From assembly GCA_046733275.1 (NCBI GenBank), contig JBKPOW010000048.1, positions 1 to 7,521 of the forward strand: a stretch of 7,521 bases of DNA, given 5' to 3'. How positions within the stretch are numbered: position 1 is the first letter of the stretch; each line of letters begins with the position of its first letter. Made by a program: the position numbers and the translations under genes. Of this stretch, positions 1-6,147 are shown one piece after another. Below the pieces are notes generated by a model. The model saw only the letters and a list, made by a program, of their open reading frames with translations, was not told the DNA's origin and made no database searches. The stretch is from VRUE01 sp046733275. GTDB taxonomy: Bacteria; Actinomycetota; Thermoleophilia; Solirubrobacterales; 70-9.

Positions 1-575
1 CAGCGCCAGCGCTCGAGCAGGTCCTCCTCCGGCACCTCGCGCACCCTGCGCGCCGGCACGCCCATGACGACGCTGCGCGGATCCACGTTCGCGGTGACGA
101 CCGCGCCGGCGGCGACGAAGGCCTCTTCGCCGATCTCGATCGCGGGGCAGACGACGACGCCGGCGCCGACGCGGCAGGCGCGCCGCAGCAGCGGGCCGGT
201 CAGCTTCATCTCCGGCCCGTGGCGATCCATCGTGTTGTCGTTGGCGAGGGTCACGCCCGGGCCGACGAAGGCGTCGTCCTCGATGACCGTGCCGGCCGAG
301 AGGTAGCAGCGAGCCTGCACGCTGGACCGCTCGCCGACGACGACCTCGGGATCGACGGAGCCGTGGCTGCCGATCGTCGCCCCGGCGCCGATCCGCGCCC
401 CGTCCCTGATCTGGGCGTGATCGCCGATCCGCGCCCCGGCGCCGATCCACACCCCGGCGTGGATGACGACGTGTCCGCCGATCAACGCACCGTCGCCGAT
501 CGTCACGTCCTCGCCGATCAGCAGCCCGGGGGCCAGATCGGATGGCAGAAGCGCGGCGCCGCTCACCGGCGGCAT
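1..575 (-). CDS. Hexapeptide-repeat (left-handed beta-helix) acyltransferase, 3' end outside window
   Basis: The visible 191 residues, read from ATG at 575-573, are almost entirely hexapeptide repeats of the [LIV]-G-x-x-x-x type: IGEDVT, IGDGAL, IGGHVV, IGAGAR, IGDHAQ and so on (about residues 20-110). A loop at residues 111-131 contains N112-D113 and H119. A second set of coils follows (136-165) and then the family-typical ending V-x-G-V-P-A-R (residues 170-176). This architecture is that of the acetyltransferases acting on nucleotide-linked amino sugars (WbpD/WlbB-like) or related sugar O-acyltransferases, which are trimeric cytoplasmic enzymes using acyl-CoA. The exact acceptor cannot be told. 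The frame is still open at base 1, so the C-terminus is missing, probably only a short piece. No clear Shine-Dalgarno precedes the ATG. It is divergent from the MaoC gene and beside a polysaccharide locus, so tailoring of a surface-sugar precursor is plausible (inference). Confidence 0.85.
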   Translation of the reverse strand, partial: MPPVSGAALLPSDLAPGLLIGEDVTIGDGALIGGHVVIHAGVWIGAGARIGDHAQIRDGARIGAGATIGSHGSVDPEVVVGERSSVQARCYLSAGTVIEDDAFVGPGVTLANDNTMDRHGPEMKLTGPLLRRACRVGAGVVVCPAIEIGEEAFVAAGAVVTANVDPRSVVMGVPARRVREVPEEDLLERWR

Positions 576-587
576 GGTAGACGGAAG

Positions 588-637
588 CCCGGGTCAGCAT
601 CGCGTCGCCGCGCCCCCCACCCGGGTAGCATCCCGCG
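588..637. repeat. Imperfect direct repeat in the divergent intergenic spacer
   Basis: The 91-bp spacer (576-666) contains CCCGGGTCAGCATCGCG at 588-604 and CCCGGGTAGCATCCCGCG at 620-637. They are the same motif with one base gained and one lost, repeated with a 32-bp period (about three helical turns). The second copy includes the proposed -10 element of the MaoC gene. Each copy also holds the palindrome CCCGGG. It could be a regulator site or chance similarity in GC-rich DNA. Confidence 0.3.
626..631 (+). promoter_or_regulatory. Candidate -10 element for the MaoC-family gene
   Basis: TAGCAT fits the actinobacterial -10 consensus TANNNT and lies in an otherwise GC-only stretch. A transcript starting about 7 bases downstream would have a leader of roughly 28 nt carrying the Shine-Dalgarno at 648-654. 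No convincing -35 element is seen at the normal distance. The location argues that translation cannot start at the upstream in-frame ATG at 463. Confidence 0.45.
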
Positions 638-647
638 CCGTCCAACC

Positions 648-654
648 AGAGGAG
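648..654 (+). promoter_or_regulatory. Ribosome binding site fixing the MaoC start at 667
   Basis: AGAGGAG is a strong match to the anti-Shine-Dalgarno sequence, 12 nt before ATG 667. The spacing is slightly long, but no other in-frame start lies closer. It selects ATG 667 over the in-frame ATG at 463, which lies inside the oppositely oriented acyltransferase gene. Confidence 0.6.
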
Positions 655-666
655 AATTCGACCCAG

Positions 667-1185
667 ATGAGCGAGCAGAAGTACGAGCTGAGCACCGACC
701 AGGCCGAGCGCGAGGCGTCCGGCGCCCACAGCTATGGCCGCTACCTCGAGGAGTTCGAGGTAGGCGCCGTCTACAAGCACTGGCCGGCGAAGACCGTGAC
801 CGAGGCCGACGACCACCTCTTCTGCCTGATCACGATGAACCACCACCCGTTGCACATCAACGACCTCTACGCGCAGCAGTCGCAGCAGGGGCGCAACGTC
901 GTCGTCGGGCCGCTGGTCTACTCGCTCGCCCTCGGCATGTCGGTCTCCGACGTCTCCGGCAAGGCGATCGCCAACCTGGCGACCGAAGAGCTCAGCCACC
1001 CGCACCCGGTCTTCCACGGCGACACGCTCTTCTGCGAGACCGAGGTGCTCGACGTCAAGCCCTCGAAGTCGAAGCCCGACCGCGGCGTGGTCAAGGTCCA
1101 CACCCGGGTGCTGAACCAGGACGGGGTCCTCGTCGCCGAGTTCAAGCGCCTCGTGCTGGTTCCGCGGCGCGAGCCGGGCGAGTAG
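667..1185 (+). CDS. MaoC-family dehydratase/hydratase (hotdog fold)
   Basis: A 172-residue protein of the size of single-hotdog MaoC (R-specific enoyl-CoA hydratase-like) enzymes. The N-terminal part has the typical Y-L-E-E-F-E-V-G entry (residues 26-33) and a T-V-T-E-A-D-D helix start (43-49). The active-site segment is T56-M-N58-H-H60-P-L-H63, followed by N65, D66 and Y68-A69. The classical hydratase-2 motif is G-D-x-N-P-x-H, so the Asp and Asn positions are N58 and H60 while Pro and the final His are kept. From memory, this N-x-H-P-x-H variant recurs in a MaoC subgroup that includes mesaconyl-CoA-hydratase-like proteins. A later segment with V-F-H-G-D-T-L (117-123) is also typical of the fold. 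The likely role is cytoplasmic hydration or dehydration of an acyl-CoA; the substrate is unknown. It has its own promoter and RBS and is 94 bp upstream of the polysaccharide operon, so I regard it as a metabolic neighbour rather than an operon member. Confidence 0.85.
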   Translation: MSEQKYELSTDQAEREASGAHSYGRYLEEFEVGAVYKHWPAKTVTEADDHLFCLITMNHHPLHINDLYAQQSQQGRNVVVGPLVYSLALGMSVSDVSGKAIANLATEELSHPHPVFHGDTLFCETEVLDVKPSKSKPDRGVVKVHTRVLNQDGVLVAEFKRLVLVPRREPGE

Positions 1186-1279
1186 CCGTTGCCGTCCTCC
1201 TGCAAGATGCCTCGCGGCGGGCTGGGATCGGCATCCTGTGGCTAAAGGCATGGCTGGTGGAATGTCGAAAGAGCCGCAG

Positions 1280-2782
1280 ATGAACTCGGAAGGAGTGATG
1301 GAGCAGCTGCTGCGCATCGTGCGGCGGCGCAAGCTCGTCGTCCTGCAGGCGGCGGTCCTGGTGCCCGTGCTCGCTCTGCTCTTCTCGCTGAGCCAGGAGA
1401 ACCAGTACACCGCCACCGCGACCCTGCTCTTCCGCCAGGCTCCGAGCGGTCCGGAAGAAGGCGAAACCGTCATCGACCCGACCCGCGAGGCCGCCACCAA
1501 CGGCCAGCTGGTCGGCCTCCCGGTCGTCGCCGAGAAAGCGGCGGAACTGCTCGAGGGAGTGTCGGCGGCTGAAGTCCTGGAGGCCGTCGAAGTCGAATCG
1601 AGCTCGGAAGCGGATACCGCCAAGGTCTCCGCGACGACCGAGGATCCGGAGCTCTCGGCGGCGATGGCAAGCGCCTACGGCCGCGCTTACATCTCCTTCC
1701 GCCGCGAGGCCGATCGCTCCCAGGTCCAGGACGCGATCGACGTCGCCGAAGCAAGCCTGGAACAGCTCTCCCCGGCGGACCAGGAAGGCAAAGAGGGGGC
1801 GGCGCTGCGAGAACAGCTCGACCGGCTGAAACTGACCCAAGCCCTGCAGACCGGCGGTGCGGAGCTGGTCCAGCCGGCGAGCGTGCCGTCCTCGCCGTCC
1901 TCGCCCAAGACCGTGCGCAACGTCGCCCTCGGCTTCATCCTCGGCCTCCTGCTCGGCTTCGGCCTCGCCGCCCTGCTCGAGCGGATCGACCGGCGCGTGC
2001 GCACGATCGAGGAACTCGAGGACCTGTACGAGGTCCCGATCCTGGCCCGCATCCCGCGCAGCCAGCGTCTCTCCAAGCGGCGGGCCGAGGCGATCAGCCC
2101 ACAGACGCAGGAGGGGGAGGCATTCAGGGTGCTGCGCACCAACCTGCGCTACTTCAACGTCGACGGCGGCCTGCGCTCGATTCTCGTCACCAGCCCCGAA
2201 GCCGGCGACGGCAAGTCGACGATCGCGCGGACCCTGGCGATGGCGATGGCCGAGATGGGGGACGACGTCGTCTTCGTCGAAGGCGACCTGCGCAAAGGCG
2301 GCGAGTTGCGCGGCGTCGACGGCGGCCCGGCCAGCGGCCTCTCCAACGTCCTCGCCGGCACGCCCTTCGAGAAGGTGTTGATCGACGTCGACGTTCCGGG
2401 CGGGCCGGGCGGTCAGACGCGGTCGCTGACCGTCTTGCCGAGCGGCCCGGTGCCGCCCAACCCGTCCGAGCTGCTCGACAGCGCCCAGATGCGCGACCTG
2501 CTGATCAAGCTGCAGGAAAGGTTCCGTATCGTGGTGATCGACAGCCCGGCCCTGGCTGCGGTCAGCGATGCGCTCGCCCTCGTCCCGGAGGTCTCGGCGG
2601 TCGTCATCGTGGGCGGACTTGGCAAAACGACTCGCGACGCGGGCCGGGGCCTCAGCAAGCAGCTTTCGCTGCTGGGCACGAAACCGATTGGCGTGATCGC
2701 CAACTTCACGGAGCCAGAGCGTGGCAAGTACTCGCACTACTACCGTTCCGAGCTGGTCGACAGCGGTACGCCTACCTCCTGA
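1280..2782 (+). CDS. Wzz-type chain-length regulator fused to BY-family tyrosine kinase
   Basis: A 500-residue polysaccharide co-polymerase with both halves on one chain. A basic stretch (R15-R-R-K18) leads into a first membrane helix (about 19-37). A periplasmic-side Wzz region follows, then the proline motif P203-x-x-P206-x-x-P209, and a second helix (about 215-233). The cytoplasmic kinase begins after an A-F-R-x-L-R-T-N linker. It has Walker A S305-P-E-A-G-D-G-K312-S-T, a Walker A' V-F-V-E334-G-D336-L-R338, and Walker B V-V-I-D421-S-P. The tail holds a small tyrosine cluster (Y484, Y487, Y488), the usual autophosphorylation site. In Walker A' the first Asp of D-x-D is Glu. Such proteins control length and export of capsule or exopolysaccharide through phosphorylation cycles. 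The start is uncertain: in-frame GTG 1238 and ATGs at 1250, 1262, 1280 and 1298 all precede the membrane helix. I chose 1280 because a purine-rich GAAAGAG lies 6 nt before it. It is the first gene of the operon, and its 3' end overlaps the next gene by 62 bp. Confidence 0.9.
   Translation: MNSEGVMEQLLRIVRRRKLVVLQAAVLVPVLALLFSLSQENQYTATATLLFRQAPSGPEEGETVIDPTREAATNGQLVGLPVVAEKAAELLEGVSAAEVLEAVEVESSSEADTAKVSATTEDPELSAAMASAYGRAYISFRREADRSQVQDAIDVAEASLEQLSPADQEGKEGAALREQLDRLKLTQALQTGGAELVQPASVPSSPSSPKTVRNVALGFILGLLLGFGLAALLERIDRRVRTIEELEDLYEVPILARIPRSQRLSKRRAEAISPQTQEGEAFRVLRTNLRYFNVDGGLRSILVTSPEAGDGKSTIARTLAMAMAEMGDDVVFVEGDLRKGGELRGVDGGPASGLSNVLAGTPFEKVLIDVDVPGGPGGQTRSLTVLPSGPVPPNPSELLDSAQMRDLLIKLQERFRIVVIDSPALAAVSDALALVPEVSAVVIVGGLGKTTRDAGRGLSKQLSLLGTKPIGVIANFTEPERGKYSHYYRSELVDSGTPTS
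2710..2713 (+). promoter_or_regulatory. Internal ribosome binding site for the Wzy-like gene
   Basis: GGAG lies 7 nt before GTG 2721, inside the kinase coding region. It supports the GTG start and a 62-bp overlap. The next in-frame conventional start, a GTG near 2887, would remove the first membrane helix. Confidence 0.5.
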
Positions 2783-4199
2783 CGCAGCGCGGCTCGCGGC
2801 GTTCTTCGCGGCGGCGCTGCTGCTCGAGCTTCTCGTCGCGCGCGGCGTCGCCTCCGGCGGCCTGTCCCGGCCGATCCTGCTGCTGGTGGGAGTCGGCGCG
2901 ATCGCCTTCGTGCTGCGCTTCCCGATGGCGACGGCGTTCGTCCTCTTCTGCCTCACCGATTTCGTCTTCCATCCCACCTTCTTCGCCTTCGAAATCGGCC
3001 CGCTCAGCGCCCGTCCACACGAGCTGGCCCTGATCGGGTTGCTGTTCCTGGCCGTCGTCCGCCCCAGGCGACAGACCTGGGGCGGGGCCCCGGGGCTGGC
3101 GCTCGCCGCCTTCCTCGCCATGCTGGCGCTGGCCGGGGGGCTGGCGCTGCTCGACGGCCGCGCGCCCCTCACCGACATCTTCAACTGGGCTCGGCCGTTT
3201 GGCCTGCTGACCTTCTTCTACGTGGTCGTCAGGCTCTTCCCCGAGCCCCGCGAGCGCCGGCTCCTGCTCACCGGTGGCGTGGTTATCGCCGCCGCCGCCG
3301 GGGTCGTCGCGCTGATCGTGGCGCTCGGGGCCGGGTTCGGTGACACCCTCTCCGGCGGCGGCGAAACGATCATCAAGGAGGAGGAAGGGGCCGCCGGCCT
3401 ACTCCGGGTGCGCCTGGCCGGCCTCTCGATGGCCTACGCGCTGTTCTGGTTCGCCGTCGTGCGGCTGCTCTCCGCCGGCCGGGGCAAGCGCCTCGGCTGG
3501 GGGCTGGCGCTCGCCGGGATGGCGGTCGCGATCGCGATCAGCTTCAACCGCAATATGTGGCTCGGCCTGCTCGCCGGGCTGACCCTGATGATGGTGGTCG
3601 GCGGCCCGTTCGTGCGCAACCGGCTGACCGCGGCGATCGCCGTCTCGATCGCCGGGCTCGCCCTGCTGGCCAGCTTCGGCTCTGCTACCGACAGTCGCGT
3701 GCTCGAGCCCGTCGTGCAGCGCGGGTCGACCCTCTTCAACCCCCGCAAGGTGCAGCAGTCGAGCTCGCTGACCGACCGCGGCCAGGAGACCCGGGTGGCT
3801 TGGCCCAAAGCCCAGCGGCAGCCGGTGACCGGGATCGGCCCGGGGGTCGAATTCGGTGTCTACAACCTCGAGTTCGTCGGGCCGAACAGCGTCAAAGTCG
3901 AACCCCAGCTATTCCTCCACAACCAATACCTCTACCTGCTGCTGATCTGCGGGGTGCCGGGTCTGATCGCGTTCCTGCTCTTCCTCGGCATCCCCGTCCT
4001 GCGCTCCTTCCGGCGGACGCCGACCGACGCCGCGATCACCGCCTGTGGTGTCGGCATCGCGATGATCATGATCAGCTCGATCGTCGCCATCTACTTCTCC
4101 GTCGAGGACATGACCACCGTGCTCGGCCTGCTCGCCGGCGTGATCGTCGCCGACTCCGAAGTGCGCGCGCCGGACCGCCTCGGCTCGGGGCTGACCTGA
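2721..4199 (+). CDS. O-antigen ligase/polymerase-like membrane protein (Wzy_C family)
   Basis: A 492-residue, very hydrophobic protein with about 12-13 likely membrane segments (roughly 24-42, two in 50-80, 100-112, 124-145, 150-170, 180-205, 230-250, 257-275, 280-295, 302-320, 398-427, 436-460 and 464-478). The Wzy_C signature is visible: S274-F-N-R277-N-M-W280 at a helix junction. A large extracytoplasmic loop (about 321-397) contains G371-I-G-P-G, and the family motif H400-N-Q-Y-L is followed by a C-G-V-P-G-L turn. In WaaL/Wzy enzymes, Arg residues and the loop His (here probably H400) are needed to transfer undecaprenyl-diphosphate-linked glycans. Sitting between a Wzz-kinase and tailoring enzymes, a polymerase role (Wzy) is likelier than lipopolysaccharide ligase, especially if the organism is Gram-positive; that is inference. 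The GTG start has GGAG 7 nt upstream within the kinase gene. The stop overlaps the next start by one base (TGATG), implying translational coupling. Confidence 0.87.
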   Translation: MASTRTTTVPSWSTAVRLPPDAARLAAFFAAALLLELLVARGVASGGLSRPILLLVGVGAIAFVLRFPMATAFVLFCLTDFVFHPTFFAFEIGPLSARPHELALIGLLFLAVVRPRRQTWGGAPGLALAAFLAMLALAGGLALLDGRAPLTDIFNWARPFGLLTFFYVVVRLFPEPRERRLLLTGGVVIAAAAGVVALIVALGAGFGDTLSGGGETIIKEEEGAAGLLRVRLAGLSMAYALFWFAVVRLLSAGRGKRLGWGLALAGMAVAIAISFNRNMWLGLLAGLTLMMVVGGPFVRNRLTAAIAVSIAGLALLASFGSATDSRVLEPVVQRGSTLFNPRKVQQSSSLTDRGQETRVAWPKAQRQPVTGIGPGVEFGVYNLEFVGPNSVKVEPQLFLHNQYLYLLLICGVPGLIAFLLFLGIPVLRSFRRTPTDAAITACGVGIAMIMISSIVAIYFSVEDMTTVLGLLAGVIVADSEVRAPDRLGSGLT

Positions 4200-5335
4200 T
4201 GCCGGCGCGGCCGAGCTCACAGGCCGGCCCTGAGCTGAGGGCTCGCATTCTCGAGAGGCCCGACGAGCTGGGTCCGCTGCGGGAGGAGTGGGACGCGCTG
4301 GCCGTGCGCAACGCTCGTCCGTTCGCGGCGCCGGCCTGGGCGCTGAGCTGGTGGGAGACCCTCCAGCCCGACCGTGCCGAGCTGCGGCTGGTGGTCGTCG
4401 AGGAGGCGGCCGGTCTGGCGGGGATCGTGCCGCTGTACCGCTCGAAGCGAGCCTACGCTCCGCTCGGGGGCGGGATGGCGCCGGTCGAGCCGCTGGCCAG
4501 GGCCGGCCTGGAGCGGCAGGTGGCCGCGGCCGCGCAGGCGGCGCTGGCCGAGGCGTCGCCGGCGCCGGCGACCGTCGAGATCGAAATGCACGGCAGCTCA
4601 CCCGACTGGACGGAGCTGCTTGGCGGCAACTGGCTTGGCGGTCGCGGCGCCCGGCGGTGGACCAGGCTGGAGACCCCGGTGCCCCGCATCGATCTCGGCG
4701 AGGGCTTCGAGCAGTGGCTGGGGGCGAAGAGCTCGCGCTTTCGCCGGGAGATGAAACGCAGGCGGCGCAAGTTGGAGGAAGCGGGAGGGTCGTTCCGCTT
4801 CGCCACCGCGGAGTCGTTGGAACGGGACGTCGGCACGTTCATGCGGTTGCACCGGCAGCGCCGCGCCGGTCAGGGCGGGACCAACCTGACCGACGATGGC
4901 GTCGAGCGTCTGCTCGCCACCGTCGGCGGGGAGCTGCTCGACAGCGGCCGTTTCCGGCTGCTCAGTATCGACCTCGACGGAGAGCCGATCGCGGCGCGGC
5001 TCCTGCTTGCCGCGGGCCGCGAGGTGAGCGCCTGGAACAGCGGCTTCGACGAGGCGCACGCGAAGCTCTCTCCCTCGATGCTGTCGATCCTCGAGGCGCT
5101 CAGGGACGCCTCTGAGCGCGGCGAGCGGACGATGAGCCTCGGGCCCGGCGGCCAAGAGTACAAGTACCGCCTGTCGAACTGGGAGGACACCCTGTACTCC
5201 CACGTCTTGATCCTTCCCGGCGCGAGCTACCCGTTGGCCAGGCTTCGCCTGGTTCCGTCGCAGATTAGAGTGGGACTGAGTGGGAGGCTCTCGGCTGGCA
5301 CCAAACGACGCCTGCGCGGACTGATCCGGCGGTAG
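4199..5335 (+). CDS. GNAT-fold acyltransferase, BioF2/CelD type, in polysaccharide operon
   Basis: A 378-residue soluble protein resembling the double-GNAT 'acetyltransf_6' (BioF2-like) family, found in exopolysaccharide loci as CelD/EpsC-like proteins and distantly related to FemAB aminoacyltransferases. The N-terminal half has the usual entry: R-P-D-E-L-G-P-L (19-26), an E-E-W-D-A-L helix, and the 'F-A-A-P-A-W-A-L-S-W-W' segment. The C-terminal GNAT half starts at a strongly basic helix K177-S-S-R-F-R-R-E-M-K, with K186-R-R-R-R-K191. It ends with the conserved G315-P-G-G-Q-E-Y-K322-Y-R-L motif. No signal peptide or membrane segment is seen, so it is expected to act in the cytoplasm or at the inner membrane face on a lipid- or nucleotide-linked sugar. 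The acyl donor and acceptor are unknown. The start ATG 4199 overlaps the preceding stop (TGATG). The frame stays open upstream to 3557, but that stretch lies inside the polymerase gene and is not coding. The following deacetylase could provide the free amine it acylates (speculation). Confidence 0.83.
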   Translation: MPARPSSQAGPELRARILERPDELGPLREEWDALAVRNARPFAAPAWALSWWETLQPDRAELRLVVVEEAAGLAGIVPLYRSKRAYAPLGGGMAPVEPLARAGLERQVAAAAQAALAEASPAPATVEIEMHGSSPDWTELLGGNWLGGRGARRWTRLETPVPRIDLGEGFEQWLGAKSSRFRREMKRRRRKLEEAGGSFRFATAESLERDVGTFMRLHRQRRAGQGGTNLTDDGVERLLATVGGELLDSGRFRLLSIDLDGEPIAARLLLAAGREVSAWNSGFDEAHAKLSPSMLSILEALRDASERGERTMSLGPGGQEYKYRLSNWEDTLYSHVLILPGASYPLARLRLVPSQIRVGLSGRLSAGTKRRLRGLIRR

Positions 5336-5354
5336 GAATCTGGCTCTAAGGCCG

Positions 5355-6110
5355 ATGAAAGAGATCCTCGTCCTCTGTTATCACGCGATCAGCGCGAGCT
5401 GGCACGCCCCTACCGCGATCAGGCTGGAGGACTTCGAGCAGCAGCTCGTCGATCTGGTCGGCCGCGGCTATCACCCGATGACCTTCTCGGCGGCACTGAC
5501 CGTTCCCGTGTCGGAACGGGTGCTGGCGGTCACCTTCGACGACGCGCACCGCTCGGTTCTCGAGCTGGCCGCGCCGCTGATGGCGCGCCTGGGGGTACCG
5601 GGAACGGTGTTCGTCCCGACCGACTATGCCGGGACCGAACGTCTCATGGCCTGGGACGGATACGACGTCTGGCTCGGCACCGAGCACGAGGCCGAGCTTC
5701 GCTGCCTGAGCTGGGAGGAGTTGAAGGGCCTGGTGGATCAGGGTTGGGAGGTCGGCTCGCATACCCGCTCGCACCCGCGGCTGCCGGAGCTCGGCGAAGC
5801 CGAGATCGCCGCCGAGCTGACCGAGTCGCGCCGCGAGTGCGAGGTGCGCCTCGACGTCCCCTGCAGGTCGATCGCCTACCCCTACGGCGAATACGACGAC
5901 CGGGTCTTGAGGATCGCGGGCGAGGTCGGGTACTCCTTCGGGGCCAGCGCTCCGCGGGGCGCCACCGCGACCCTGCCGCTGGCCTGGCCGAGGGTTGGCG
6001 TCTACCGGGACGAGGGCGCCCGCCGGCTGCGCCTGCGCGCCCGCTCGCGGCGGCTCCAGGCCGCCACGACGATGAGGGTCGCGCTGGGCCTGCGCCGGCT
6101 CGGCGGCTGA
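5355..6110 (+). CDS. Polysaccharide deacetylase family protein (NodB homology domain)
   Basis: A 251-residue protein made almost wholly of one carbohydrate-esterase-4/NodB domain. The opening strand I-L-V-L-C-Y-H10 is typical. Motif 1 is T60-F-D62-D63 (putative catalytic base and metal ligand). Motif 2 is S135-H136-T-R-S-H140 (metal-binding H-x-x-x-H). Motif 3 is A174-Y-P-Y-G178-E-Y-D. No histidine occurs after H140, so the C-terminal L-x-H motif that supplies the catalytic acid in classical members is missing; a P-R-V-G-V-Y segment stands near its expected place. There is no signal peptide or membrane anchor, so a cytoplasmic or non-classically located activity is implied. The expected role is removal of N- or O-acetyl groups from a glycan or its precursor. 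It is the last gene of the plus-strand operon, 19 bp after the acyltransferase stop. AAGG is only 3 nt before the ATG, so the RBS is weak, but no other start suits the conserved first strand. Confidence 0.87.
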   Translation: MKEILVLCYHAISASWHAPTAIRLEDFEQQLVDLVGRGYHPMTFSAALTVPVSERVLAVTFDDAHRSVLELAAPLMARLGVPGTVFVPTDYAGTERLMAWDGYDVWLGTEHEAELRCLSWEELKGLVDQGWEVGSHTRSHPRLPELGEAEIAAELTESRRECEVRLDVPCRSIAYPYGEYDDRVLRIAGEVGYSFGASAPRGATATLPLAWPRVGVYRDEGARRLRLRARSRRLQAATTMRVALGLRRLGG

Positions 6111-6118
6111 CCGCGATC

Positions 6119-6142
6119 GCCCGGCGCCGAGGGCGTCGGGGC
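6119..6142. terminator. Possible hairpin between convergent genes
   Basis: The 37-bp gap between the deacetylase stop and the glycosyltransferase stop holds GCCCGGCGCC (6119-6128), loop GAG, and GGCGTCGGGGC (6132-6142). They pair over 10 bp with one bulged G and one G-T wobble as read on the plus strand. The position between convergent stops suits a shared terminator. There is no T-run on either side, and the minus-strand version has an A-C mismatch in place of the wobble. GC-rich DNA forms such stems easily, so support is modest. Confidence 0.35.
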
Positions 6143-6147
6143 TGCCG

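Noticed and set aside
378..448. Exact 17-bp repeat (378-394 and 432-448), possible mobile or CRISPR-like repeat
   Set aside because: It encodes the I-G-A-G-A-R/V-W-I-G-A-G units of the acyltransferase beta-helix, so it is explained by the protein repeat.
463..666. Upstream extension of the MaoC protein to ATG 463
   Set aside because: It would lie within the divergent acyltransferase gene and across the -10 and RBS. The family fold starts after residue 20 of the shorter form.
1186..1279. Possible promoter or terminator between MaoC and the kinase (TTGCCG at 1189, CTAAAG at 1242, small GGAT/ATCC inverted repeat near 1225)
   Set aside because: The spacings do not suit a -35/-10 pair and the inverted repeat has only 4-bp arms. 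A promoter for the operon is expected here, but I cannot place it with confidence.
219..1283. Plus-strand frame of 354 codons across the acyltransferase and MaoC genes
   Set aside because: It is antisense to the hexapeptide repeats in the first half and out of frame with MaoC in the second. The product is Arg-, Ala- and Asp-rich repeats produced by the helix codons.
1142..3184. Very long minus-strand open frame (680 codons) opposite the kinase and polymerase genes
   Set aside because: Its product is low-complexity, rich in Arg, Ala, Gly and Asp, and recognisable as no family. The plus strand has clear Wzz, kinase and Wzy motifs. Long antisense frames are expected in DNA with strongly G/C-biased third positions.
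3557..4198. Upstream extension of the BioF2-like acyltransferase frame
   Set aside because: It lies wholly inside the Wzy-like gene; the extension is Arg-, Ala- and Pro-rich shadow sequence, and ATG 4199 is coupled to the preceding stop.
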